A DNA stretch of 64,000 nt from Phytophthora sp. 'mugwort' (lineage: Eukaryota; Oomycota; Peronosporomycetes; Peronosporales; Peronosporaceae): NCBI GenBank assembly GCA_033558025.1, contig JAUCEF010000018.1, forward strand, positions 310,001-374,000, in the 5' to 3' direction. Below the pieces are notes generated by a model, which was not told the DNA's origin, made no database searches, and saw only the letters and a list, made by a program, of their open reading frames with translations. Position 1 is the stretch's first letter. Every line of letters starts with the position of its first letter. A program made the position numbers and the translations under genes. Shown here in pieces: positions 52,349 to 62,771 of this stretch.

Positions 52349-53340
52349 ATGGCACGAGCTTCACATCTGTCCGACAAAGAACGCGAGTCAATTCGGACGC
52401 TCTCACTGCGCGGTTTTTCGGTCCGGGGCATCGCACAGGTGCTCACACGCTCTGTCGGTGCCGTGTAAAATGTGTTGAAGGCGCCTGCCAATTTTCAGCC
52501 CAAGAAACGGCTTGGAAGAGTGCCGAAAGTGACTGCGCGTGAGAAGCGGCATATTATCCGCTGTGTGTCCGTGCTTCGTTTGTTCGCAAAAAAAAGTGAA
52601 AAAAAGAAGCTCAAGTTGGTGCAAAGCGTGCGTACGATTCAGCGCGTGATCAAGTCGGTGAGCTGGCTCAAGTACAAGAAGCGTGGTGCCGCTCCAGCGT
52701 TGACGAAGCGCCACCGAGAAGCAAGGGTCAAGTGGGCCAAGCGTATGGGCCTTAAGGATGACGAAGCGTGGTGTCAAGTGGCGTTCAACGATGAGAAGAA
52801 GTGGGACCTGGATGGCCCGGATGGCATGCGCTACGAATGGGTCGACACGCGTCGCCCTAAGGAGCTCAACGTCCGTCGTCATACTGGTGGCAGTGGTGTC
52901 ATGATTTGGGGAGCATTTCGTGCGGACACCAAATCTGAATTGAAGTTCGTGGATGGCAACCAGACTCCGTCAAGTATGTGAGCACCCTACGCACGCATTT
53001 GCAACCGTTCATCGATGCGGAAAACCATGTTTTTCAACAAGCCAATGCGGCCATCCACAAATCCCGCTACACGATGAACTGGCTTCAGGCCCAAGGGATC
53101 GACGTTATGGCCTGGCCAGCTTTGTCCCCAGACCCCAATAGTATTGAGAATCTATGGGGCATCATGACCCAGCAAGTTTACGAAGGCGGGAAGCAGTACA
53201 ACACGAAAGACGAGCTGCAGAAAACGGTTTTGGCGGCATGGGCTGCAATTCCTCCCAAGACGCTCACAGATCTGACCCTATCAATGCGCAAACGCTGTAT
53301 CCGGGTATTAGTACGCCGGGGAGCATATATTTCGTATTAG
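52349..53340 (+). pseudogene. Tc1/mariner transposase, three visible lesions
   Basis: Plus-strand frame from the ATG at 52349. The N-terminal helix-turn-helix reads LSDKERESIRTLSLRGFSVR. A stop codon interrupts at 52466-52468. The same frame continues to the first catalytic Asp in VAFNDEKKWDLDG and past GGSGVMIWGAF. Near 52966-52971 a one-base loss shifts the frame, and the rest (52978-53340) continues in another frame. There the second catalytic block reads QQANAAIHKS, with Ala where the family has Asp. The third block SPDPNSIENLWG keeps its Glu, 34-residue spacing being expected. Nonsense mutation, frameshift and loss of a catalytic residue together make it inactive. Confidence 0.9.
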
Positions 53341-53391
53341 CAACGCGCGAATCGCATCCATAATCTTTAAAACAAATGTTTCGGTCAGGTG

Positions 53392-53600
53392 GAAGTTATG
53401 TTCATATATTGTGTCGCACCTCGTGAAGTAATGTTTCTCATCGTTTTTTTAAACCAGGTGGAAAATCAGCATCAAAAGTTGGTGCAATCGACAGGTCTTG
53501 TAATTCGTTATAATCCAGGTAATTTCAGCAAATGAAAACACAATTTGATAAAAAAAATTTGGAGAGACCGATGATGTTCATATACCACTGTCGCGGACTG
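53392..53600 (-). repeat. Right terminal inverted repeat of mariner element
   Basis: About 209 bp, reverse complement of 52027-52231 with small indels (for example longer A-runs near 53445 and 53550). It is followed by the TA duplication at 53601-53602. Confidence 0.9.
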
Positions 53601-53602
53601 TA

Positions 53603-54029
53603 CGTCATTGGGCGAAGCCCAATTTCTGTGAGCTCGTTTGAAGAGTTTTCGGCGACTCTCGTTTTACTTGCTAATATTTGAACAACTCCCGGTCTTTGCC
53701 TTGATTGCGTTTCTTAAAGCTTAGCGCGGGTTAGGGCGAGTCGCAACAAGCGGAGGACCTGGGACCTGCGATCGGCCGTGGTGTCCCGGGTGGTTATGAC
53801 TTTAAAGACATTTACAAATAAGGTTTTGCTTCGCACTTGGTTTCTACTATGAGCGTTCCTATCTCAAAAAGCCATTAAACACCCCCATCTGGGATAAAAA
53901 GTATATATACGGTTAGCAAGGCTGTACGCTGAGGGATTCGCCTTTATTCGTGGGGCTACGCTGGGGTAAGGTCGTTAGTATGGTGATTATAAGGACAATG
54001 TATGAATATATATAACGTCTAATATTGTA
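53603..54029. other. Spacer between two DNA transposons
   Basis: About 430 bp with no recognised gene or repeat. The TA at 54028-54029 borders the next element. Confidence 0.35.
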
Positions 54030-54590
54030 CTGTAAAACCTGTGATACTGCCCCATGGGGCACTACGTTAGCCTACATGAAGCACTATTATCGGTGGGGTA
54101 CGATTTAAGGGATGGGGCATTGAATCTTGACGCCGTCGCGAAGACGAACGACTTCCCGTGACTCTTCGGCCCCACCGATTCTCGTGTTGCGATTGTGATA
54201 AAGGAACACAGCAGTCTCATTCATGTTGCAAATGTTCGAGTACTAAATGCTGTACTAGACTCCTTGACCACATGCTGCACGTGCTCGATGTCTTCCTGTC
54301 GAGCTTGTGCTTCTTCGTAAGCGGACGCTCGAAGCATCCAGTTCTTGGACTACAGACAGCTTATTTTCCACCATGAACTTGTAAATTGACAATGAAGGTG
54401 AAAAGCTGCTCCCTGAGCTCGACCGGCGTCGCCACTTGATGTTGACACGGTAGCAACTCGCCAATGGCAATTAATTATGCTGGCTCCGATCTGACAATTC
54501 TGAGAACTCTGCTAATTAAAAATCAGACTAAACAGTGGGACGGCGGGTGGGGCACTATTAGAGGGATTGGTCACATCCCAGGTCTTACAG
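54030..54590 (-). mobile_element. 561-bp deletion derivative of a pogo-type element
   Basis: Ends CTGTAAAACCTGTGAT (54030-54045) and, inverted, CTGTAAGACCTGGGAT (54590-54575) match at 14 of 16 positions and are flanked by TA on both sides (54028-54029, 54591-54592). Inside, the minus strand reads NMNETAVFLYHN near 54210-54250, the first catalytic block of DDE_1/pogo transposases, with upstream helical sequence containing FMVENKLSVVQ. The element is far too short for a full transposase, so it is a non-autonomous internal-deletion copy. Transposase orientation gives the strand. Confidence 0.65.
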
Positions 54591-54592
54591 TA

Positions 54593-55449
54593 GATTGAGA
54601 AGTTCCGTCACTGGCAACTCTGGTTAATGGATCGTGAGAGGATGGCTCCTCGGGTTCATCACACTCGCATTGTGGTACTTTATGAGACCTGTGCTGCTAG
54701 GCGCCCTAGCTGCTCTTCATATGGGCGGGAAGGGGGAGTTCTTAATGCGCTCTGCACATTATGGACAGCCCCTTTCCAACAACGTTTGGTGGACATCTAG
54801 TAGTATAAAATAGTGCAAAATCGTATAAGATATGTACAAGAAAGGTAAGAAAAGGGGAACTCAGCACTGCAAGAGATCTCAAGTACGGCACATGCATTTT
54901 GAATACAGAAATCAGCCGTGAAGCTTTCAGAGATACATGTGGTTGCTGTCATTCCCTCCATGTACTGGGCTATTAATATACTAGATGTAGCGGGTAGTGT
55001 CGTCTTGCGGGAAACATATATCTAAGTGCTAAATTAAAGGCTCATAATGCATTACAGTCGCGTGCTGCATGCGTTGGTGGCTTCATTCATCAAACGTCCC
55101 CATACCATGTTAGGCTTGAGACGCAGTTATACCAGATATAATTAGGGATTATTGGAAGCAATCGGGGATCACTGCACTGACGCATCTTCTGCAAGCGAAC
55201 AATTCAGAGTAACTCAATAGATATTGTATATATGTGACACCTGTGCTGATGTTGCAACCCCGCAGTCTGTATTATTAAAGCGTTTTCGCAGTCAGGGTTC
55301 CTGATCCGGTTCCAGAAGCTGATAACGGGCACGGAACCGGATCAAGTAGACAGTCCTAGCGTTTTCGGAGACAAACCCCTTTCCGCCATTATGGAAGATA
55401 ACACTATATATTTTTTCAGGGTGTAGTATGCCAATCCGTTACCAGCCAA
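54593..55449. other. Spacer with small inverted repeat
   Basis: About 860 bp, mostly AT-rich. A 12-bp perfect inverted repeat TGATCCGGTTCC (55302-55313) with its complement at 55333-55344 lies in it, flanked by GCGTTTTCG on both sides (about 55281 and 55363). No gene supported. Confidence 0.35.
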
Positions 55450-56421
55450 CGATGCGTTCGACAATTTCTCTGTCTCTTCGCCGCGCTCTCGCCACTAACA
55501 TGCCGCATAAGAATGATAAACCTTCTAAGACCTTTATAGATGTCATATCACCAAGTTTGACTCCCGTGGCTTTTGAGACGCCGCCGGGACAAGGCGTTGC
55601 CTAGCCTTGGGGAAAGACGATGAAACGCACAAGAAGATTGGCAGAGAAGACGATGCGTTTAGTTACGCCATGTCCAAACTGATCGTCCGTTTGATGCTGA
55701 TAGAGGGTCATCATTGAGGCGTGGGCTGATATTACTGAGAAGGTGAAGGGGGTGACGGTTTGCCAAGGACAATTTGACCAAACAAGTCGGCGCAGGTACG
55801 CTTCAATATACTACTAGAATCCCATGGTGGTTTCAACGACAAGTCTGCGAAAGTGTCAGGCGTATCACAGGAGTACACGGAGAAGCGTCAACGTGTGGAT
55901 TAGGTTGACTCTGCGGTTGAAGAGCACGTTCACAAAGAAGCGCAACGTATTTGTGACACACCAAGAACAAAATCAAAGCGGAGGAGGATGCAGGCAAAGC
56001 GATGTGCGATGCCGCTGTGACTCGCATGAAGAACCGCAAGACTGAAACCGCCAATGATTTAATCAAACGTCGTAGCTTGAACGTTGGCACTGTTGTTGAC
56101 CTCGTTTGTGAGGATTCGGAGAAAGAGCGAGAAGTACAGCGGCGCCGTTGGGATGAGCAACAGGAAGAGCGTGCCACTGACCGTGAAATGAAGGAAAGCA
56201 AGTATAACAACGAACCATAGGACCGTGAAGAAGAGCGCAAGTATCGTCTTGAGTTAGCTCGCTTGGAGAGTGAACGTCTAGACAAGATGCTTAAGCTAGC
56301 TACAATTAAGTCTCTTACGCATTTTTCTAAGGGTGATGTGGTGTAGTGGACGCCAGATGAAATGGCTCACACATCGCACTTAAGCAAGCAATTGGTGCTG
56401 CTCGCTGAGTACGAACTCAGC
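55450..56421 (+). pseudogene. Decayed ORF with charged helices, probably transposon-associated
   Basis: Plus-strand coding-like remnants in changing frames: SGVSQEYTEKRQRVD, EEHVHKEAQRICDTPRTKSK, then ETANDLIKRRSLN and a Glu/Arg-rich helix (REVQRRRWDEQQEERATDRE) to about 56421. Stops and shifts break it. The composition (Lys/Arg/Glu helices after a basic segment) recalls the second, Myb-like protein of some DNA transposons, as does the remnant at 23780-24140. No specific family can be named with confidence. Confidence 0.35.
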
Positions 56422-56742
56422 TAACGATCCGGCTACTCGACTGGATGAACTCAACCGGCCGTTGAGTTTGGGGGGTACATTGAGATCTTTGTCGGTTGAG
56501 AGTTGACCACATTTCGTTTCATTTGACATTTGTATAGGAACATAGTTAACAATAGGAGGAGCCCCTTGGGGGCTTCCGGAAGATAAAATAATAACAGAGT
56601 AACTCTTTCCAAGTCCAAGACAACTGTACACTATCCGGTAAGTCCCTGCACGGGCTGTATTATATGGTTACCGTTGACACCCGAGAGGCATAGCTTCTAG
56701 GGTGTTGACTGGTAGCGCCAAGAAACTAGGTCGGCCCGAGGA

Positions 56743-56856
56743 ACCCGGGCGGGTACGGCGTACCGGCCCGCCCAGTTCGACAGGGCGTGTTTCGCCATAC
56801 GCGAAGGAACAAGCCCTGTCGAACTCGGCGGGCCGGTACGCCGTACCCGCCCGGGT
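56743..56856. repeat. Near-perfect palindrome, 49-bp arms
   Basis: Arms 56743-56791 and 56808-56856 are complementary at 47 of 49 positions (mismatches at 56773/56826 and 56787/56812) around a 16-base loop. Each arm begins CCCGGGCGGGTACGGCGTAC. GC content is very high. It would form a strong hairpin in RNA or a cruciform in DNA. Confidence 0.9.
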
Positions 56857-57164
56857 ACCGTAACACTTCTAGCTGAGAAGCATTTGCGCTCGGCTACCCT
56901 CAAAGCGCTAACGCGCCGTCGTCCGCTCTTTAGCGGAGGACACGGGATATCTAAGCCAGAGGCAGTCAGCTCAGCTAGCCTCTGTGTATTGACTGGCTTG
57001 GGGCACTTGGTCTCGGCGGAAGCGAGACACCACTGTCCCGGAAGGGCCGAAGCGCTAGGAGCAACCCAGCGCAGGCCAACAAGGGCCGACTATCTCAGCT
57101 ATTGTTGTGAATCTTGCCTAAGTAACCACATCTGACGATTTTGTGTGTGCTGCAATACCATAAC

Positions 57165-57184
57165 TGGTGCCGCGACCCGGGAAC
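57165..57184 (+). other. Putative tRNA primer-binding site of gypsy element
   Basis: TGGTGCCGCGACCCGGGAAC starts with TGG, the complement of a tRNA CCA end, and the rest has the composition of a tRNA acceptor/T-arm complement. It lies four to five bases after the putative LTR end and just before the gag region. The tRNA was not identified. Confidence 0.55.
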
Positions 57185-57186
57185 AA

Positions 57187-58607
57187 TGTGTGCTTGTTTT
57201 CGCAGATGCCAAGTTAACAAAGTTTCAAGTATTGAGCAGGATGGTCAAGGGATTGTCGACGTCCAGCGGAGCCAGCCCAACGACCACCGCAGGTCCACCC
57301 CTCGCAGTGTCGAACCCAGCTGGCGAGCTGATGGCTGACTTGACGGCGGAAATCGTCGGCAGTGTCCGGTTTGAAGACGACGCGACTGAAGACCAAGAGG
57401 ATGAAGGAGGACGTGATCAAGAGTATGAAGTGAAGGAGTAAGTCGAGTATGTGAAGACGACGGCGGAGTTGCGTGCGGAGCTCGACAAGATGTCGCTCCC
57501 AGTGAGCCGCGCCCAGTTGAGCGTAATCTCGCCGCTGAACTCGACGATGATGTGGACGATGAAGATCACGGTGTTGCTCAAGGGGAACGTCCACCCTCTA
57601 GTACCAAGAGCGACACGTAACACCGACACGACGAGTGCAAACAAGGTGTTGGCGCGACTCGGCAAAGCGATGAGGCCCCAGTCTAAGTGGATGATGATGT
57701 TCGCACCGGTGGCCATGGCTCAAGCAAAATAGCCGATTTTAGGCCCGGAGCTCAATCAACCGGTGAACAGTACTAGTATCAACCAAACCGTGGAAGATAC
57801 GGTGCTGCTGCTGAGGGCAATGAGCTACCGTTGCAATGATCGCCCAAACATCTTGATCTTATCCGGCTGGATCTCCGCCGAGCCGGCATGGAGTTGACCC
57901 ACTGGAAACGCCGACTACGAGCAGCGTTCGGTTTGGAGAAAGCCCATAGGACCTCAACCGATGATCGCCAAACGCACAGCCGAGCTTGTCGAAGACCTTA
58001 CCAAGGTCCCGCTTCCGAAGACGCCTGAAACTAAGCGAGTGGGTAAATTCCGATCCACCCGGAAGGGACTCTGTATTTAGCAGACTCACACATGTTGAAG
58101 TCTCCGAAGCAAGCGAAGGAACAAATGGGTCGTTATGATTACCTTCGTGATGAAAACGATGAAGCCGCGCTCGAAGACGAGGAAAAAGATCATAAGCCGA
58201 GTATGGCGGCTGCTCTGGTGACTGTGAGCGCCAGTGAAAGAGCAAATCCATCGACTCAGCTACGATGAAGTCGATCGGAACGACACGCAATATCTGGAAT
58301 TGAGAACCCATTTCTCCCTGGCCAAGATGATTGAATTTGATGGGAGACGATTCCGGTCGGACGCATCGTTGCAGTGGTTCAAGAGATTCATCTATGAGAT
58401 GAATCTGACAGGAACTCGGATGCCTCAGAACTCGTAGTGCGAGCCGTTCTCGCTGTGCTTGGGGCGAGCGGCTAAAAGCTGGTATCGCCAGCTCGACCGG
58501 CGGACTCAGAAGAAGTGGAGCCTACTCAGCGTGCAGCTCTTGGATTATTACTGTTCTCAATTCAATCAGTCGGCGCGTACTCAATACTACTCAGCGAGGT
58601 GTAAAGA
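57187..58607 (+). pseudogene. Gypsy gag, left part, degenerate
   Basis: Plus-strand frames at 57145-57441, 57451-57732 and 58234-58607, with stops (for example TAA at 57439-57441 and TAG at 58435-58437) and shifts between them. The recognisable capsid part is near 58450-58607: LCLGRAAKSWYRQLDRRTQK, then LLDYYCSQFNQSARTQYYSA, the usual gag block with a Trp-Tyr helix and YYSA ending. The sequence is interrupted exactly there by the LINE and continues at 62773. Confidence 0.7.
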
Positions 58608-58924
58608 ATAACAAAAATACACACTTTAAGGCTAGTAAGCAACCTACTTAGCTACCCTACTTGCTATTTGGGATCGATTTGGGTCATGTGGACCCAAAAA
58701 TTGCGTACGAAGTATCAAATTGGTGTCCAAAAAGGTCCATTTTCTCGAAAGTGGGTACCCTGAAAGACCCATTTTAGTGTCCAGGAGGAAACCGGTGGAC
58801 GTCCCGAGACGTCTCTGGGCCGAGTTGGACATTTGCAGTACCTTTCCGATGGGGTCTATACAAAAACCAAGTATAACCCGATGCACCAGGTGGTGGTGAG
58901 CCATCTACTTCTAGTGAGCTCAGA

Positions 58925-58990
58925 TAGCTCAGCTGGTTAAGCATCCAGTGTCGGACTGAAGCGGCCAGGGTTCAATCCCTGGGCCGACCA
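58925..58990 (+). repeat. tRNA-like sequence in LINE 3' region (antisense to LINE)
   Basis: TAGCTCAGCTGGTTAAGC (58925-58942) is a near-canonical A-box/D-arm and GGTTCAATCCC (58969-58979) a B-box/T-loop at normal spacing. An anticodon-like arm (CCAG/CTGA) lies between, and the end is GGGCCGACCA. The 5' acceptor strand does not pair, so a functional tRNA is unlikely. It begins at the point where similarity with the 9.7-kb copy stops. It is a SINE-like tRNA head or a captured tRNA relic. Confidence 0.5.
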
Positions 58991-59081
58991 GACCTTTCGG
59001 ACGATGGTTGGGATTTGGCCGCGAAGGTTGGGATATCTGGGCTTGTGACTGGACTGGTGGTCTTGGGGGCTACTGGGCGCC

Positions 59082-59226
59082 GTCTCATGGGTTTGTAGGC
59101 CTGGAAGCACGGTTAGACCCGGTGGTTCTTGAGACTGCTTGACCGGGCACCTCAGTAGGAGAGATGCGGGTCGTGGTTTAGGGGGCAAAGCCTCCCAGTC
59201 GTCGTCTCATGGGCTTGTAGGCCTGG
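59082..59226 (+). repeat. Two 23-bp direct repeats in LINE 3' region
   Basis: GTCTCATGGGTTTGTAGGCC at 59082 and GTCTCATGGGCTTGTAGGCC at 59204 (both continue TGG) differ at one position and are spaced 122 bp apart. They lie in the non-coding part downstream of the LINE coding region. Confidence 0.6.
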
Positions 59227-59593
59227 TACGCGCGGCTATGGAGTGTGGCGCCGCTCTAAACCTCGATCCAAAGAGTAGTCCAGTGCTGTCGTGCATGCCA
59301 TAACACGCGTAAGCGTCTGTAGCGTGTCGCGTTCTTCACCCGCCTGTCCGCCAACGTGGGGCCCCGCCTGGGTTCAAAAAGCCACATCGTCTTCGGGTAC
59401 AGCAGACATAAGGCAACGCCCGCTAATTGATCGGCAAATGAAGCCGGGAACTTGGCGTATGGGCGTGAAAGTGGTGGAGACTGAAGACAGTAATGGCCGA
59501 GCACACCAGCGGCGGATTGTAAGATATCAGGATGAAGCCTTAAGCTTGTGGCCTTACCTTCGGGCCACAGGCGTCTCTCTTCCCGGCTGCGGT

Positions 59594-62500
59594 TCAACAT
59601 GGCCGCGGGAAAGGAGCCCCGCTGACGGGTTTCCACCCCGCGATCGCTTGGATCTGCAGTCGTGAAGGGCGCCAACGCTCCGGACGTCTCTTCCCTGTCG
59701 TGTTCAACATGTCCGCGAGTAAGGGGTCCCACTGACGGGCTTCCGCCTCGTGGTCGCTTGGGCCATTGGCATGGAAGGGTACCGACACAGGCAGTCCTCG
59801 CAATAAGGTGTGTAGTTTCCTACTCACCTGCGAGGACTGCCTTATTGCTTGCGCCTGGGTTGCCTGCCATAAGGCAGCAACATGAAGGTCAATCAGGACG
59901 TGCACCCGAACGTTGACGGCGATGAGACTTGGTTCATACTCGTAAAAGCGGATGTCATAGCGGTGCGTCCATAGGCAGCGAAGTACCACAACTCTCACTA
60001 TGTGGAAGACCGCAAAGAGGCTGTAACCAAAGTCCTTTTTGGCTCGGGGCGTAGGCATGATGTCCGCGAAGTAGGCCACAGTCGCCCACTCAATGGGAGA
60101 CTCAAACCACTGTTGGAACACCTCAAGCCATTCCGTCCATACGGTTGCCGCAAAGTCACAATACCAAAAGAGATGGGAGACGGTTTCAATGACTCCACAC
60201 CCATGATGGCAGCGAGTCATAGCGCCTTGCACGTGCTGCAGCCTAAAGCCCAACCAAAGTGCGTTGTGCTGAATTCTGTACAGCAAGTCCGCGTTCACTG
60301 GTAGTACGTGCTTGTTCATCTATAGGTCCCTGCTCCATACATTTGCGGGATGCGCTTGTTCAAGGGCAAGTGCAGTCGTTGGCAGGCCGGGTACCTTGTA
60401 CTGAACCAGGAGCTTGCGTATTAACGACACCGTGAGATCAGCGACGTCATAGCCACTGAAGCTACAAGCATGGAGTGCGCAGCTGTAGCGTGGCTTGGGG
60501 CGGGGTCCAATGGGCATGTTGGCCAACGGTCGTAATAGCGAGTCAATCTTAGTTAAGAAAGACCCGCAGAAGCTCACGCTGTTAGCACGCCCAGGCTGGC
60601 CATGCTCACGGATGACTTGGATAGCTTGGCGGCTTGAGGCGGGTATCCACTAAGCTCAAACAAGTCAGATATCCGATAAACCTTTTATCGAATAAGGTCT
60701 TGGACAATGCCCAGGTTTGCGGCTCGCAGGGTCTTGGGCGTCTTGGTTGCAGTCGTGATATCCACATTGTCCAGCAGCGGCATTGTCAACTTGCCAAACT
60801 TGGTCATATTGCGAGTGATCTTGGGGCGCAGTTTGGTGTTCCAAAGGAAGAGAACATGGTGCCAATACAAACCAAGCGGTTTCCATCGTCTTAGCCGTCG
60901 AGACACCACATGATGAGGGCTGTTCCAGACCGGTGCGTACAAGATGTCAAAGTCGCGTCCCCAAGGTTTCATCACGGAGTCAAATAGCGCAATGACTGGG
61001 GCGGCCCATGAGGGTACATCATCCGGTGACTGGCGTATGGCCATGAGCAGCTTGCAGAGCATGTGTAGTTGAAGTCCCTCGATCATCGTTTTCACAAGCG
61101 TTAGGCCGAGGCCTCCCATGTGCATGGGCAACGTCCACCAAGCTCGGGGCACGATGTTCGACGTAGAAGACTAGGTCACCAACTGTACTATCATGTCCTG
61201 GACTTGGTCTTGGAAACCAGTTTCAGGTATGTAGCAGACACTGGCCGTGTACCAGAGAACAGGCAAGATGACCTGTTGTAGGATGACCGCTTGTCCTCGC
61301 AGAGTGCGTACCCGGTACTTCCACAGTGAACGTCTTGTCTGCATGTCCGCCAATATGTGCTGTACCCGTGTCGTGTCTGTGACCTTGGGACCGTAGTATA
61401 TACCAAGCAGTTTGGCCGAGTCGTTGCTCCCTACAACCTTTAGTCCCAATTGCTGTAGTGCCTTACGGATGCTGTTGGTTACACTGTTCCAGGGGTGGAA
61501 CGGCAGCACCACGGTCTTGTACTTGTTCAGCTCCATGCCCGACGCCTCGCAGAAGAGATCCACCAAGTCCAGTAGACGCTGAGTATCCCGCAGGTCCCTC
61601 AGTAGTCCAGTGCAGTCATCAGCAAAGCTGATAACCGTATGGACTACCGAAGAGTCTCCACACCGAAGTCCAGCATCCTTCATCTTGGCGCGAATCAAGT
61701 TCAGCAAAGGTTCCGCGTAAAGCACGAACAGACCCGGGGAGAGAGGGTCTCCTTGCCGCACGCCTCTCCCTAATTCAAAGGGCGAAAGTGGGCTACCTTG
61801 AATAGTAGCGCCACCAAAGTCCCAGGAAACATCACGCGTACCCAGCGACAAAACACTTCGCCGAAGCGGAAGTGCTCGAGGATCATGTCAAGGGCATCCC
61901 ACACCACGCTGTCGAAGGCCTTGGCAAAGTCAATCAAGATAGCACCGGCCACCGCGTCATCGTCTTCATACACTTTCATGAGTGCTTGAAGTCGCAGGTG
62001 AGCATGACGATTATCGCGCCCAGGCACGAAGCCATACTGGTCAGAGAATAGGAGACTGTCTAACACAGTTCCCAGACGGTATGCCAGTATCTTGGGGCCC
62101 AGCTTGGCATCGACATTGAGGAGAGTAATGGGTCTGTAGTTTCCAGGCTCTTTACGGTCTCCCTTCTTGTATAGCAAGCAGACTTGGCCGCGACGCTGGA
62201 ACTTGGACATCCTGCCTTTCTCCAGTTGAGCTGCGTAGACAATCTCCAGGATACGGCTCCAAAGTGGCACATCAGTTAGGTAGTATGCCACGGGTAACCC
62301 ATCGGGTCCTGGTGCCTTCCCCGACGACGTATGCTTGATAGCCCAGTAGAAGTCATTTGCTGTGAGTGGACTGTCAAGATAGGCAGCTCGCTTCGGCGTC
62401 AGATGCTTGGTCGTGTGTTCAAGGATCTGGGCCAGCTTGATGCGATCCCGTTTCGGCTTGTCATGATAGAACTCTCTTGAAGGTGAACGATAGATCCCGG

Positions 62501-62675
62501 ACCAAAACTGGTTGAACTCCTGGCACATGACTTCCAACTCCTCCGGCGAATTGACAGGAATCGAAGTGTTGTGCAGGATCTGAGGCGGTCGGAAGAAGTA
62601 CTTGGTACCTCGCTCAGAATCGTGGAGGTCGGATGGAAACTTTTTCTTCGATGCGAAGAACTTTTTCACCTTCAT
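59594..62675 (-). pseudogene. LINE reverse transcriptase ORF, degenerate
   Basis: Minus-strand frames in order 62675-61770, 61851-61171, 61152-60685, 60577-60320 and 60319-59594. The first has GKAPGPDGLPVAYY and ILIDFAKAFDSVVWDAL (first catalytic Asp of the palm), after YRPITLLNVDAKL. The second has VRQGDPLSPGLF and SFADDCTGLL, the catalytic Asp pair. The last has CHHGCGVIETVSHLFWYC, a zinc-knuckle-like end of the zf-RVT type found in L1/Tx1-like elements. Two frameshifts and at least two in-frame stops make it inactive. The upstream endonuclease is absent. Confidence 0.85.
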
Positions 62676-62771
62676 CTTGACCTCCAGTAGTACCCTCTTT
62701 TCAGTTAGCCGTCGGCGTTGATCATCGGCAGGCTCGGTCGCTTGGCGGTGCTGCAGAACATTGATTTCCAG

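Larger units (their letters stand above)
52027..53600 (+). mobile_element. Tc1/mariner element with long terminal inverted repeats, inactive
   Basis: A complete 1574-bp element. It starts CAGTCCGCGACAGTGG and ends with the reverse complement, bounded on both sides by TA (52025-52026 and 53601-53602), the signature target duplication of Tc1/mariner. The inverted repeats extend about 205 bp inward on each side (52027-52231 and 53392-53600) with roughly 90% identity by eye and a few small indels. The single transposase gene lies between them on the plus strand and is broken. The low divergence between arms suggests a fairly recent insertion. Confidence 0.92.
56660..58607 (+). mobile_element. Ty3/gypsy-like retrotransposon, 5' part (putative LTR, PBS, gag), split by LINE
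   Basis: A putative 5' LTR (about 56660-57163, start uncertain) contains the large palindrome at 56743-56856. It is followed by a primer-binding site at 57165-57184 and a broken gag. The gag resumes on the far side of the LINE, at 62772. The matching right LTR is not in the window or not recognised. Both the LTR start and the target duplication remain undetermined. Confidence 0.6.
58608..62771 (-). mobile_element. LINE-type non-LTR retrotransposon inserted in gypsy gag
   Basis: About 4.16 kb flanked by a 16-bp target duplication, CAGCGAGGTGTAAAGA at 58592-58607 and CAGCGAGGTATAAAGA at 62772-62787 (one mismatch). Coding is on the minus strand, so the 3' end is at 58608. That end (to 58929) is shared with the truncated copy at 9699-10025. 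No endonuclease domain is found upstream of the reverse transcriptase, so the copy is probably 5'-truncated. The 3' end lacks a poly(A) tract; it ends in a T-rich/TTGTTA-like sequence on the sense strand. Confidence 0.75.

Noticed and set aside
58925..58990. Functional tRNA gene
   Set aside because: The 5' acceptor strand does not pair and the T-stem is imperfect; kept as tRNA-like repeat.
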